From Crocinitomicaceae bacterium (GTDB lineage Bacteria; Bacteroidota; Bacteroidia; Flavobacteriales_D; Crocinitomicaceae), in NCBI GenBank assembly GCA_024643725.1, contig JAHEMJ010000011.1:133477-173390 (forward strand): a DNA stretch of 39,914 nt, read 5' to 3'. The notes under the pieces were generated by a model. That model was not told the origin of the DNA, ran no database searches, and saw only the letters and a program-made list of their open reading frames with translations. The position numbers were made by a program, and so were the translations under genes. Positions 27,845-35,863 of this stretch are shown here, piece after piece (position 1 is the stretch's first letter; every line of letters starts with the position of its first letter).

Positions 27845-30217
27845 ATGAAAAACCTCATTTTATTCCTTTTTGTTGCGACCATTGGTTGGGGACAAAATGC
27901 CACACGTCAATTTGACCAGGTGAAGAAATCCACCAATGGGTATCAAGTTAGTGTGTCCGATGGTGTCTATTATTTCAGTGCTTTTTCTGGAAAGATTGTC
28001 GAAACGACCTTTATTCCTACCGGACAAAAACACCCAGTGAACTCGCATGCGGTTACTGCAAATCCGAAATCCGATCTGTTGACGATGAATCAATCCAATG
28101 GAATGATTATCCTCACAACGAATGAAGGACTCGAAGTTAAAATCACCAAAAAACCATTTCAGATTAGTTATTGGTATCAAAAGAAACCGGTCATTTCCGA
28201 GAATTGGGGTTATGAGAAAACAGAAGAAGTGGAAAAAATCCATTTTAATTTAACCCAGGATGAAATGCTGTATGGTGCTGGAGCACGCGCATTGGGAATG
28301 AACAGACGCGGATACCGCTTGCAGTTGTATAATCGTGCACATTATGGTTACGAGGAACATTCTGAATTGATGAATTACACGATGCCTATGGTCGTTTCGA
28401 ATAAATGTTATGCCATTCATTTCGATAATGCACAGATTGGTTACTTGGATTTAGATTCCAAGAAGAATAACATTTTAACGTATGAAACGATTGGTGGACG
28501 CAAAACCTATCAAGTGATTGTTGGGGACGACTGGAAAAGTCTATTGTCTGAGTATACCAACTTAACCGGACATCAACCGATGCCTCCTCGATGGGCATTT
28601 GGGAACTTTGCGAGTCGTTTTGGCTATCATTCCGAAGCTGAGGCTCGAAATGTGGTGAATCAATTTCGCAAAGATTCCATTCCGTTGGATGCCATCATCT
28701 TTGATTTGTATTGGTTTGGAAAAGAAATTCAAGGGACCCTTGGAAATTTGTCCTTCTACACGGATTCCTTTCCACACCCCAAAGAAATGATCACTGATTT
28801 CAAAAATCTAGGAGTGAAGACTGTATTAATTACGGAGCCGTTTATTCTGACAACATCGAAAAAGTGGCAAGAAGCGAGTGATAAAAAATTATTAGGCACC
28901 AATGAACAAGGAGCGCCTTTCACTTACGATTTCTATTTTGGAAATACCGGATTAATTGATGTGTTCAAGCCGGAAGCCAGAACATGGTTTTGGGATATTT
29001 ATAAAGAATTACACAATTACGGCGCACGTGGATTTTGGGGTGACCTCGGAGAACCGGAAGTACATCCTGCAAAATTGAAGCATGTCGTAGGTTACGCGGA
29101 TGAAGTACACAATATTTATGGACACGAATGGGCAAAACTCATTTATGAAGGATACCAGAAAGATTACCCAAATGAACGTCCATTTATTTTAATGCGCTCA
29201 GGAAGTACTGGGACACAACGTTTCGGTATTATTCCATGGTCTGGTGATGTGAACCGTTCGTGGGGTGGACTGCGACCACAAATGGAAATCAGCATGCAAA
29301 TGGGCTTGCAAGGTATCGCCTATATGCACTCCGATTTAGGTGGATTCGCAGGAGCAAATGATGACCCGGAATTATATGTTCGTTGGTTACAATATGGTGT
29401 TTTTCAACCGATTTTCCGTCCACATGCACAACAAGAAGTGGCGAGTGAAGCAATATTCAAAGATGCTGAAACGAAACAATTGGCTAAAGAAGCCATCGAA
29501 TTGCGTTACCAAATGTTGCCTTACAATTACACCTTGGCTTTTGAGAACCATATCCATGGAACACCGTTAATGCGCCCAATTTTTATGGAAGATTCCAGCG
29601 CACATTGGTCAGATTCATTAGCAACAGAATACATGTGGGGGAGCGCGTTTTTGGTGAAGCCGATTACAAAAAAAATAGGGGAGAATACCCTGCCAATTGA
29701 AGTTGTGCATGCACCAGCGGGTACTTGGTATAGTTTCCATTCTGGAAAGGTATTGAAAGGTCAGAAATTATTGATGGATGTACATCTTTCAAGAATTCCT
29801 GTTTTGGTGAAAGGTGGTTCATTTGTCCCCATGTCGCCAATCATTCAATCTACCGAGGCTTACGCCGATTCTCTGGTGACCATTCACTATTACGATGGAC
29901 CAGAATTAACAGAAAGTAAGGGAATGTGGTACGAAGATGATGGATTGACCAATGAAGCGTACGAAAAAGGGATGTTCAAACTGTTGCAAATGAACATGAG
30001 TCAGAACGCCAAGAAGACAAAATTGACCTTTCAACCAACATACGGTTCAAACATGAGTCAACATGCCTTTACATACGATGTAATGATTCATTCGTCTCGC
30101 ATTCCCAAAAGTATTTCCATCAATGAAAAGAAAATGAAAGTGGAGGTGATTGACCAAAAAATCAAGCTACCAATGGCTTTGAAGGACGAGGTTCAAAACA
30201 TTCAAATCAATTGGTGA
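27845..30217 (+). CDS. GH31 alpha-glucosidase (SusB-role)
   Basis: This 790-residue protein has a signal peptide (1-16, ending GWGQ). An N-terminal beta-sandwich (about 17-240) is followed by the GH31 barrel (about 250-590): FDLYWFG at 286-292, candidate nucleophile Asp400 in GFWGDLGEPE, and acid/base Asp468 in IPWSGDVNRSWGGL. C-terminal beta domains follow. It has no sorting domain or lipobox, so it is probably periplasmic and releases glucose from maltooligosaccharide ends. It would fill the role that the GH97 SusB has in Bacteroides thetaiotaomicron. The nucleophile sits in GDLGEPE rather than the common DMNE context, which points to a GH31 subgroup whose linkage preference may not be alpha-1,4. 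It is 2 bp after the cyclomaltodextrinase-like gene. Confidence 0.88.
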   Translation: MKNLILFLFVATIGWGQNATRQFDQVKKSTNGYQVSVSDGVYYFSAFSGKIVETTFIPTGQKHPVNSHAVTANPKSDLLTMNQSNGMIILTTNEGLEVKITKKPFQISYWYQKKPVISENWGYEKTEEVEKIHFNLTQDEMLYGAGARALGMNRRGYRLQLYNRAHYGYEEHSELMNYTMPMVVSNKCYAIHFDNAQIGYLDLDSKKNNILTYETIGGRKTYQVIVGDDWKSLLSEYTNLTGHQPMPPRWAFGNFASRFGYHSEAEARNVVNQFRKDSIPLDAIIFDLYWFGKEIQGTLGNLSFYTDSFPHPKEMITDFKNLGVKTVLITEPFILTTSKKWQEASDKKLLGTNEQGAPFTYDFYFGNTGLIDVFKPEARTWFWDIYKELHNYGARGFWGDLGEPEVHPAKLKHVVGYADEVHNIYGHEWAKLIYEGYQKDYPNERPFILMRSGSTGTQRFGIIPWSGDVNRSWGGLRPQMEISMQMGLQGIAYMHSDLGGFAGANDDPELYVRWLQYGVFQPIFRPHAQQEVASEAIFKDAETKQLAKEAIELRYQMLPYNYTLAFENHIHGTPLMRPIFMEDSSAHWSDSLATEYMWGSAFLVKPITKKIGENTLPIEVVHAPAGTWYSFHSGKVLKGQKLLMDVHLSRIPVLVKGGSFVPMSPIIQSTEAYADSLVTIHYYDGPELTESKGMWYEDDGLTNEAYEKGMFKLLQMNMSQNAKKTKLTFQPTYGSNMSQHAFTYDVMIHSSRIPKSISINEKKMKVEVIDQKIKLPMALKDEVQNIQINW

Positions 30218-30230
30218 TAAAATTTCTTTG

Positions 30231-30248
30231 TGTCAACTTGACATTAAG
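30231..30248 (+). promoter_or_regulatory. Putative operator upstream of susC
   Basis: TGTCAACTTGACATTAAG has the inverted repeat TGTCA-N3-TGACA and matches the element at 20623 at 15 of 18 bases, including the trailing TAAG. Here it overlaps the place expected for the -33 element of the susC promoter, so a bound protein could block or recruit polymerase. Confidence 0.5.
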
Positions 30249-30268
30249 AAAAATAAAAAATATATTTG
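30237..30268 (+). promoter_or_regulatory. susC promoter
   Basis: TATATTTG at 30261-30268 matches TAnnTTTG exactly. CTTG at 30237-30240, 20 bp upstream, is a near -33 TTTG and lies within the inverted repeat. The start site would be near 30273, leaving a leader of about 35 bases before the ATG at 30308. This gives susCD a promoter separate from the upstream enzymes. Confidence 0.55.
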
Positions 30269-30307
30269 ACTTTCTAAAACGAGAATTTATAAACTAAAAT
30301 TACTTCT

Positions 30308-33300
30308 ATGGTTCAAAAAATTACACGAACTTTTGCTGTATTTGCAAGTTTCATGTTGCTTTCAATCGTTTCTTTCGCTCAAAATGCGAGCGTAAAAGGG
30401 ATGATGAAAGATGCAGAAGGAAACGCATTGTACAACGCATCAGTCACAGTTGAAGGTAAGTCCAAAGGCGCCATGACGAACGAAAAAGGTTTCTATGAAA
30501 TCAAGGGTCTAAGCGCAGGATCGTACACCTTAATTTTCCGTTACATGGGAATGGAAACAATCAAAGAAACAGTTGCTTTGCAAGAAAATCAATCCTTGGT
30601 GAAAGACGTTGTCTTACAAACGAAAGCGAAAGAAGAAGGCGAAGTTGTTGTAATTGGATATGGAACATCTAGAACGAAAGACTTAACCGGTTCTGCAGTA
30701 GTGATCAACGAAAAGAACTTTGTTCAAGGATCTTTGTCTACGCCTGAGCAATTAATCATGGGTAAAGTTGCCGGATTAAAGGTAACTTCTAATGATGGTG
30801 CGCCAGGATCAGGAAGTACCTTGAGACTTCGCGGTGGGACATCCATCAATGCAAGTAATGATCCACTCATCGTTGTGGATGGAATTCCTTTGGACAACGG
30901 TGGAATTGCCGGTGTTGCGAATCCATTGTCATTGATCAATCCAAACGACATCGCTTCATTTGTGGTATTAAAAGATGCATCTGCAACAGCTATCTATGGA
31001 TCTCGTGCGGCAAATGGTGTCATCATTATCACAACGAAAAAAGGGGAAAGTGGAAAAGGAGCACCTTTAAAAATTGTTTTGGACTCCAAAATCTCTCAAT
31101 CAACGATTGCGAAATATGCGGATGTTCTAAGTGCCGATTCATTGCGTTCATTGGTAAATGCACGTGGAACAGCTGCTCAAAAAGCGTTGTTAGGTGATTC
31201 GAGCACTGATTGGCAAAAACAAGTATTCCGTAAAGCCATGGTTTTGGATAACAACTTGTCTATTACCGGTGGAATCAAAAACTTCCCGTACCGTTTATCC
31301 ATTGGAAACAGAAATGAAAATGGTATTTTGAAAAGAGATCAGTTTAATCGTACTTCTGTTGGATTAAATATGAGTCCAAGTTTCTTAAATAATACATTAT
31401 TAGTTGAGTCAAACCTCAAGTATATTCAAACAAGCTCGTTCTTTGCTAACCGTGGCGCACTTGGAGCGGCATATTTTGATCCAACTCAACCAGTGTATTC
31501 AGGAAATGAAAATTACGGTGGATATTTCGAATGGGTAGACAACGGTAAACCAAATACACTTTCTGCTAGAAATCCATTAGGTTTAATCAACCAAACGGAA
31601 GATGTGAGTAAAGTAAATCGTGCTATTGCCAATGCGAAACTAACGTATAGCTTACCTTTCTTGGAAGGATTAAAAGCCATTGTTAATGTAGGAGGCGACT
31701 TCTCAGAAGGTACGGGACATGTCATCACGGATTCAACTTCTGCTGCTGGATATTACACAAGAGGTCGTTATTCAGAATACTTGTCCCGAAAAGAGAATAA
31801 ATTGATTGAGACTTACGCTACGTATAATTCAGGTAAAAAATTCGGCGATCATGTCTTAGATGTGACTGCTGGATATTCTTACCAAGATTGGATGAGTCGT
31901 GGACCAAATAATCCAACGTACAATCAAGCAAAAGATTCGATTATTGGAGCGGCGTCTAGTCCATATCCAAATTACACGAAAAACGTGTTATTATCCTACT
32001 ACGCACGTGCGATCTATAGCTATAAAGGAAAATACATTGTGAATGCTTCTTTACGTCGCGATGGATCTTCTCGCTTCAGTCCAGAGCAACGTTGGGGTCT
32101 TTTCCCAGCGGTATCTGGAGCATGGATCCTTTCGGAGGAAGAGTTCTTAAAAAATTCGAAAACAGTGAACATGTTGAAATTACGCGCTGGATGGGGTGTA
32201 ACTGGTCAACAAGATGGAATTGGTGATTATGCTTACATTGGAAACTACTTCCTTGGTGCAACAACAGCTCAATATGCTTTCGGTGGACAATACTACCAAG
32301 TATTGCGTCCTGCTGGATTCGATGCAAACTTGAAATGGGAAACAACCGCGAGTTATAACTTAGGAATGGATTTCGGATTTAAAAATGACCGTTTCTCAGG
32401 TAGCTTGGACGTTTACCGCAAAGTTACAAGTGACTTGTTAGCAACTGTTCCAGTTCCAGCAGGAACGAACTTCACCAACATGATCCTTACGAATGTGGGT
32501 GGAATGAGAAATCAAGGAATCGAGTTAAGTTTGAACACAGGAATCATCGCAAAGAAAAACATGCGTTTGGATTGGATGGTGAATGCAACGTACAATCAGA
32601 ACCGTGTGACACAATTGTCTCGTATCGCTGATACAACTTCTCCAGGAGTAATGATTGGTGGAATCGGTGGTGGAATCGGTAACACGATTCAAATTCACCA
32701 AGTTGGTTACCCAACATTTACCTATTATGTTTACCACCAACAATATGATTCAAATGGTAACATGATTCAAGTAGGCGAACAAGCAAATGTAGACGTGAAT
32801 CACGACGGTGTTGTAAATACTTCTGATAAGTGGAAAGATACAAGTGCTTATGTAGACGTGAATCACGATGGAATCATCAACGTTGAGGATCGTTACTATG
32901 CAGGACATGCTGCTCCAAGTATTTTCTTAGGAACTTCTATGAACTTTACTTATAAAAAATGGTTCGCAGGATTCTCCATGAGAAGTGAATTGGGTGCAAC
33001 AATCTACAACAACTTACATTCAAATAGCGCTACTTTCCAAACCATAGATGGTACGAAAAAATATTTGAATAACATTAGCTCGTTGTATTACCAAGATGAG
33101 GTTCAAAAAACAACAACGAACCAACTATTGTCTGACCATTACTTAGAGAAAGCAAACTTCCTACGTATGGACTTCGTGAACATCGGTTACCGTTTTGGTA
33201 AATTGAAATTCACCAACAATAAATTGGGATTGAACGCAAGCTTTACCGTTCAAAATGTATTCGTAGTGACACATTACTTAGGACAAGATCCTGAGGTGAA

Positions 33301-33370
33301 TGGTGGAATTGACAACAATTTCTACCCACGTCCACGCGTGTACTCATTGAACCTAACATTTGACTTCTAA
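30308..33370 (+). CDS. SusC-like TonB-dependent outer-membrane transporter
   Basis: This 1020-residue protein has a signal peptide (1-24, ending SFAQ). A carboxypeptidase-regulatory-like domain follows at about 25-112 (ASVKGMMKDAEGNALYNASV), then EGEVVVIGYGT, a TonB plug (about 118-235; GAPGSGSTLRLRGGTSIN, VLKDASATAIYGSRAANGVII) and a beta barrel ending RPRVYSLNLTFDF with the usual C-terminal Phe. With SusD it imports oligosaccharides across the outer membrane, powered by TonB-ExbBD. Its place after two GH13 enzymes and a GH31 points to maltooligosaccharides. Residues 828-861 hold two copies of a DVNHDG loop 21 residues apart, where most SusC proteins have one. susD follows within 11 bp. Confidence 0.95.
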   Translation: MVQKITRTFAVFASFMLLSIVSFAQNASVKGMMKDAEGNALYNASVTVEGKSKGAMTNEKGFYEIKGLSAGSYTLIFRYMGMETIKETVALQENQSLVKDVVLQTKAKEEGEVVVIGYGTSRTKDLTGSAVVINEKNFVQGSLSTPEQLIMGKVAGLKVTSNDGAPGSGSTLRLRGGTSINASNDPLIVVDGIPLDNGGIAGVANPLSLINPNDIASFVVLKDASATAIYGSRAANGVIIITTKKGESGKGAPLKIVLDSKISQSTIAKYADVLSADSLRSLVNARGTAAQKALLGDSSTDWQKQVFRKAMVLDNNLSITGGIKNFPYRLSIGNRNENGILKRDQFNRTSVGLNMSPSFLNNTLLVESNLKYIQTSSFFANRGALGAAYFDPTQPVYSGNENYGGYFEWVDNGKPNTLSARNPLGLINQTEDVSKVNRAIANAKLTYSLPFLEGLKAIVNVGGDFSEGTGHVITDSTSAAGYYTRGRYSEYLSRKENKLIETYATYNSGKKFGDHVLDVTAGYSYQDWMSRGPNNPTYNQAKDSIIGAASSPYPNYTKNVLLSYYARAIYSYKGKYIVNASLRRDGSSRFSPEQRWGLFPAVSGAWILSEEEFLKNSKTVNMLKLRAGWGVTGQQDGIGDYAYIGNYFLGATTAQYAFGGQYYQVLRPAGFDANLKWETTASYNLGMDFGFKNDRFSGSLDVYRKVTSDLLATVPVPAGTNFTNMILTNVGGMRNQGIELSLNTGIIAKKNMRLDWMVNATYNQNRVTQLSRIADTTSPGVMIGGIGGGIGNTIQIHQVGYPTFTYYVYHQQYDSNGNMIQVGEQANVDVNHDGVVNTSDKWKDTSAYVDVNHDGIINVEDRYYAGHAAPSIFLGTSMNFTYKKWFAGFSMRSELGATIYNNLHSNSATFQTIDGTKKYLNNISSLYYQDEVQKTTTNQLLSDHYLEKANFLRMDFVNIGYRFGKLKFTNNKLGLNASFTVQNVFVVTHYLGQDPEVNGGIDNNFYPRPRVYSLNLTFDF
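32789..32890 (+). repeat. Tandem 63-bp-period duplication in susC encoding two Ca-binding-like loops
   Basis: VDVNHDGVVNTSD (32789-32827) and VDVNHDGIINVED (32852-32890) start exactly 63 bp apart. The first 17 bases of each copy are identical. Both have the DxNxDGxxxxxD spacing of EF-hand or dockerin-like calcium loops. Confidence 0.8.
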
Positions 33371-33381
33371 AAATGATAGCC

Positions 33382-34956
33382 ATGAAAAAAATAATCGCAT
33401 TTTCTTTTATTACAGTTTCCTTATTCTTGGTTTCATGTAATAAGCAATTAAATCAGTCGCCTAAATACGGATTAAACGCCGAGGCGGTTTACAGTAATCC
33501 AGATCAATACATCCATGTATTGGCAAAATTGTATTCTGGAATGTCTATGACAGGAAATCAAGGTCCTGCTGGATCAGCGGACATTGCCGGAATTGACGAA
33601 GGATTCTCTGCATACATTCGTGTATTGTGGAACCTGCAAGAACTTCCAACAGATGAAGCTATTTGTGGTTGGAATGACCCGGGAATTCCAGATTTGAATA
33701 AATCGCAATGGAATGCGGATAACGTTTGGGTGAAAGGAATGTATTACCGCATTTACTACCAAATCACGCTTTGTAATGAATTCATTTGGCAAGCACGCGA
33801 GGAGAAATTAACAACACGTGGATTCTCTGAAGCAAAATTAGCTGAGATTCGCACGTACCGTGAAGAAGCTCGTTTCTTACGTGCATTGGCTTATTACCAT
33901 GCTATGGATTTATTCGGGAATGTTCCGTTTGTAACGGAAAATGACCGTGTAGGAGCATTCGAACCAGAACAAATTCAACGAGCTGATTTATTCAAGTACA
34001 TCGAAGATGAATTAAAAGCAGTTGAAACGAAATTGTTAGATCCTTCAGCGGTTCCTTATGGACGCGCTTCAAAAGCAGCTGCGCAATCGTTAATGGCGAA
34101 AATGTACTTGAATGCAGAAGTGTATTTAGGGACTGGAAATGATCGTTATTCAGAATGTGCAACATACTGCGAAAAAGTGATGAACACTGGTGCATTTGCA
34201 TTGGATGACCATTACCAAGATTTATTCTTAGCAGATAATAACACTTCTCCTGAAATCATCTTCCCAATCGTTTACGACGGATTGTACGCACAAACATGGG
34301 GAGGAACAACCTTCTTGGTGTGTGCTTCTTTAGGTGGAAGTATGGTGGCTGCTGATTACGGTGTAAATGGTAAATGGGGTGGACTTCGTGCAACAGCTCC
34401 TTTTGTTGACAAATTTGTAGATACAACACAAGATACTCGTTGGATGTTCTACACAGCAGGACAACAAAAAGAAATCACAAGCATGTCAACTTTCACAAAC
34501 GGTTATGCGAATCCGAAGTTTAAAAACAAAACTTCAGCAGGGACAGTGGCGTCAAATAACGCAACTTCTCCTCACACAGACATCGATTTCCCAATGTTCC
34601 GCCTAGGTGATGTATATTTAATGTATGCTGAAGCGCAATTGCGTATGGGTAATTCAGCAACAGCTGTTCAATATGTAAATTACCTTCGTGAAAGAGGATA
34701 CGGAAATTCTTCTTTCAATGTATCTACATTAACATTGGATGATATCCTTGATGAGCGCGCGCGCGAAATGCAATGGGAGGCAACAAGAAGAACGGATTTA
34801 ATTCGTTTCGGATACTTTACAAGTGGAAGTTATGTTTGGCCATTCAAAGGTGGCGACGTAGCAGGTGTTGCTGTTCCATCTTACGTGAATTTATACCCGA
34901 TTCCAACTGCGGATATCGTATTAAATAGAAATTTAACCCAGAATCCAGGTTACTAA
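33382..34956 (+). CDS. SusD-like outer-membrane glycan-binding lipoprotein
   Basis: I prefer ATG 33382 (524 residues) over ATG 33373, because it gives a standard lipoprotein signal: MKKIIAFSFITVSLFLVSC with the lipid-bearing Cys19. The RagB/SusD helical fold is recognised by YREEARFLRALAYYHAMDLFGNVPF near the middle, FRLGDVYLMYAEAQLRMG and DERAREMQWEATRRTDLIRFG near the end. SusD is the lid of the SusCD transporter and captures the glycan at the cell surface. The C-terminus ends NRNLTQNPGY, as usual for the family. No SusE/SusF-like lipoprotein gene follows; a terminator does. Confidence 0.94.
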   Translation: MKKIIAFSFITVSLFLVSCNKQLNQSPKYGLNAEAVYSNPDQYIHVLAKLYSGMSMTGNQGPAGSADIAGIDEGFSAYIRVLWNLQELPTDEAICGWNDPGIPDLNKSQWNADNVWVKGMYYRIYYQITLCNEFIWQAREEKLTTRGFSEAKLAEIRTYREEARFLRALAYYHAMDLFGNVPFVTENDRVGAFEPEQIQRADLFKYIEDELKAVETKLLDPSAVPYGRASKAAAQSLMAKMYLNAEVYLGTGNDRYSECATYCEKVMNTGAFALDDHYQDLFLADNNTSPEIIFPIVYDGLYAQTWGGTTFLVCASLGGSMVAADYGVNGKWGGLRATAPFVDKFVDTTQDTRWMFYTAGQQKEITSMSTFTNGYANPKFKNKTSAGTVASNNATSPHTDIDFPMFRLGDVYLMYAEAQLRMGNSATAVQYVNYLRERGYGNSSFNVSTLTLDDILDERAREMQWEATRRTDLIRFGYFTSGSYVWPFKGGDVAGVAVPSYVNLYPIPTADIVLNRNLTQNPGY

Positions 34957-34981
34957 AATTTTACTTGTTGATTGATGGAAA

Positions 34982-35009
34982 GGGGAGGTCTTCGGGTCTC
35001 CCTTTTTTT
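34982..35009 (+). terminator. Terminator after susD
   Basis: GGGGAG and CTCCC pair around a TCTTCGGG loop region and are followed by seven T. It closes the rightward starch-utilisation locus. Confidence 0.8.
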
Positions 35010-35048
35010 ATTTTCAACTTCTTGGAAATTGTTCGATTTTTATGACAC

Positions 35049-35079
35049 AAAAAAAACCGCTTCTTAAGCGGTTTTTTTT
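35049..35079. terminator. Terminator at the end of the minus-strand lnt-cotH unit
   Basis: CCGCTT and AAGCGG pair across a three-base loop, with eight A on the left and eight T on the right, so the hairpin works in both directions. It lies 21 bp past the stop of the minus-strand lipoprotein gene. Confidence 0.85.
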
Positions 35080-35100
35080 AATAAAATAGTCTGCAATTAC

Positions 35101-35862
35101 TTAAAAGAAAATATCAAACTCACCAATTGGAACCGTTGATTTTTTCGTGGTTACACTCGCCTTTTTCTCTACCTTCAATGTGGCATTGGGATGTTGTGGG
35201 TCATTGCCAAGCACGTAAACTTGGTAGTCTCCATTGCGCAATCCTTTGAACACAAATGCGCCTGTTTCATCTGTAAGAACCATATCAGAATAGAATGACT
35301 CATCACCATAAATAATGAATACTTCATGATCACCTGCCATTTGTGTGTAACCTTGTCCATCTAACTTCCCTTGATTTAACACATCAATCGAAAACGAAGT
35401 CGTACCATTGTCCGCATCTGTAATCGGCAGATTGGAATTATACAAAATGTGAAGAATATCTTGTGTACGAGTTACGGAGAAAGGTGCGTTTGAAATACCA
35501 GCTAACGCCAATTGTGTTTTTTGAGCAATGTCGATATTCGAGTCACTATAATTAAACGAAACAGGAATGCCAATTCTTCCTTGTAAATGGGGATCTGCAT
35601 CTGAAATCCATGTTGGATTCACATAGTACACATAAAAATACTGATTCGAATTTGCGCTATTCAATAACCAATAATCGCCGTGTTCTAAAGCTGATCCATT
35701 GGTACAAAGAACATCCATGTTTTCTGCTTGTCCAACACTTGCGACTTTTGTCCCTTTCACCGTTCCGGAAATAATGGACGTTCCGCCTACTCCTGCGGAC
35801 TTATGACAAGACTGGGAGAAAAGTCCAAGACTCAAGGATAATAGAATGTATCTCTTTTTCAT
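35101..35862 (-). CDS. Lipoprotein with carnitine-free, carboxypeptidase-regulatory-like C-terminus; function unknown
   Basis: This 253-residue protein has a lipoprotein signal MKKRYILLSLSLGLFSQSC with lipid-bearing Cys19, so it is membrane anchored. It begins with ISGTVKGTKVASVG, and its C-terminal region (MVLTDETGAFVFKGLRNGDYQVYVLG) looks like a carboxypeptidase-regulatory or transthyretin-like beta-sandwich. The middle (residues 60-180) is not recognised and contains no enzyme motif. It lies one base after the CotH-family gene, so the two are surely co-transcribed and may act together; it could be a surface anchor, partner or substrate of that protein. This is inference only. Confidence 0.7.
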   Translation of the reverse strand: MKKRYILLSLSLGLFSQSCHKSAGVGGTSIISGTVKGTKVASVGQAENMDVLCTNGSALEHGDYWLLNSANSNQYFYVYYVNPTWISDADPHLQGRIGIPVSFNYSDSNIDIAQKTQLALAGISNAPFSVTRTQDILHILYNSNLPITDADNGTTSFSIDVLNQGKLDGQGYTQMAGDHEVFIIYGDESFYSDMVLTDETGAFVFKGLRNGDYQVYVLGNDPQHPNATLKVEKKASVTTKKSTVPIGEFDIFF

Positions 35863-35863
35863 A

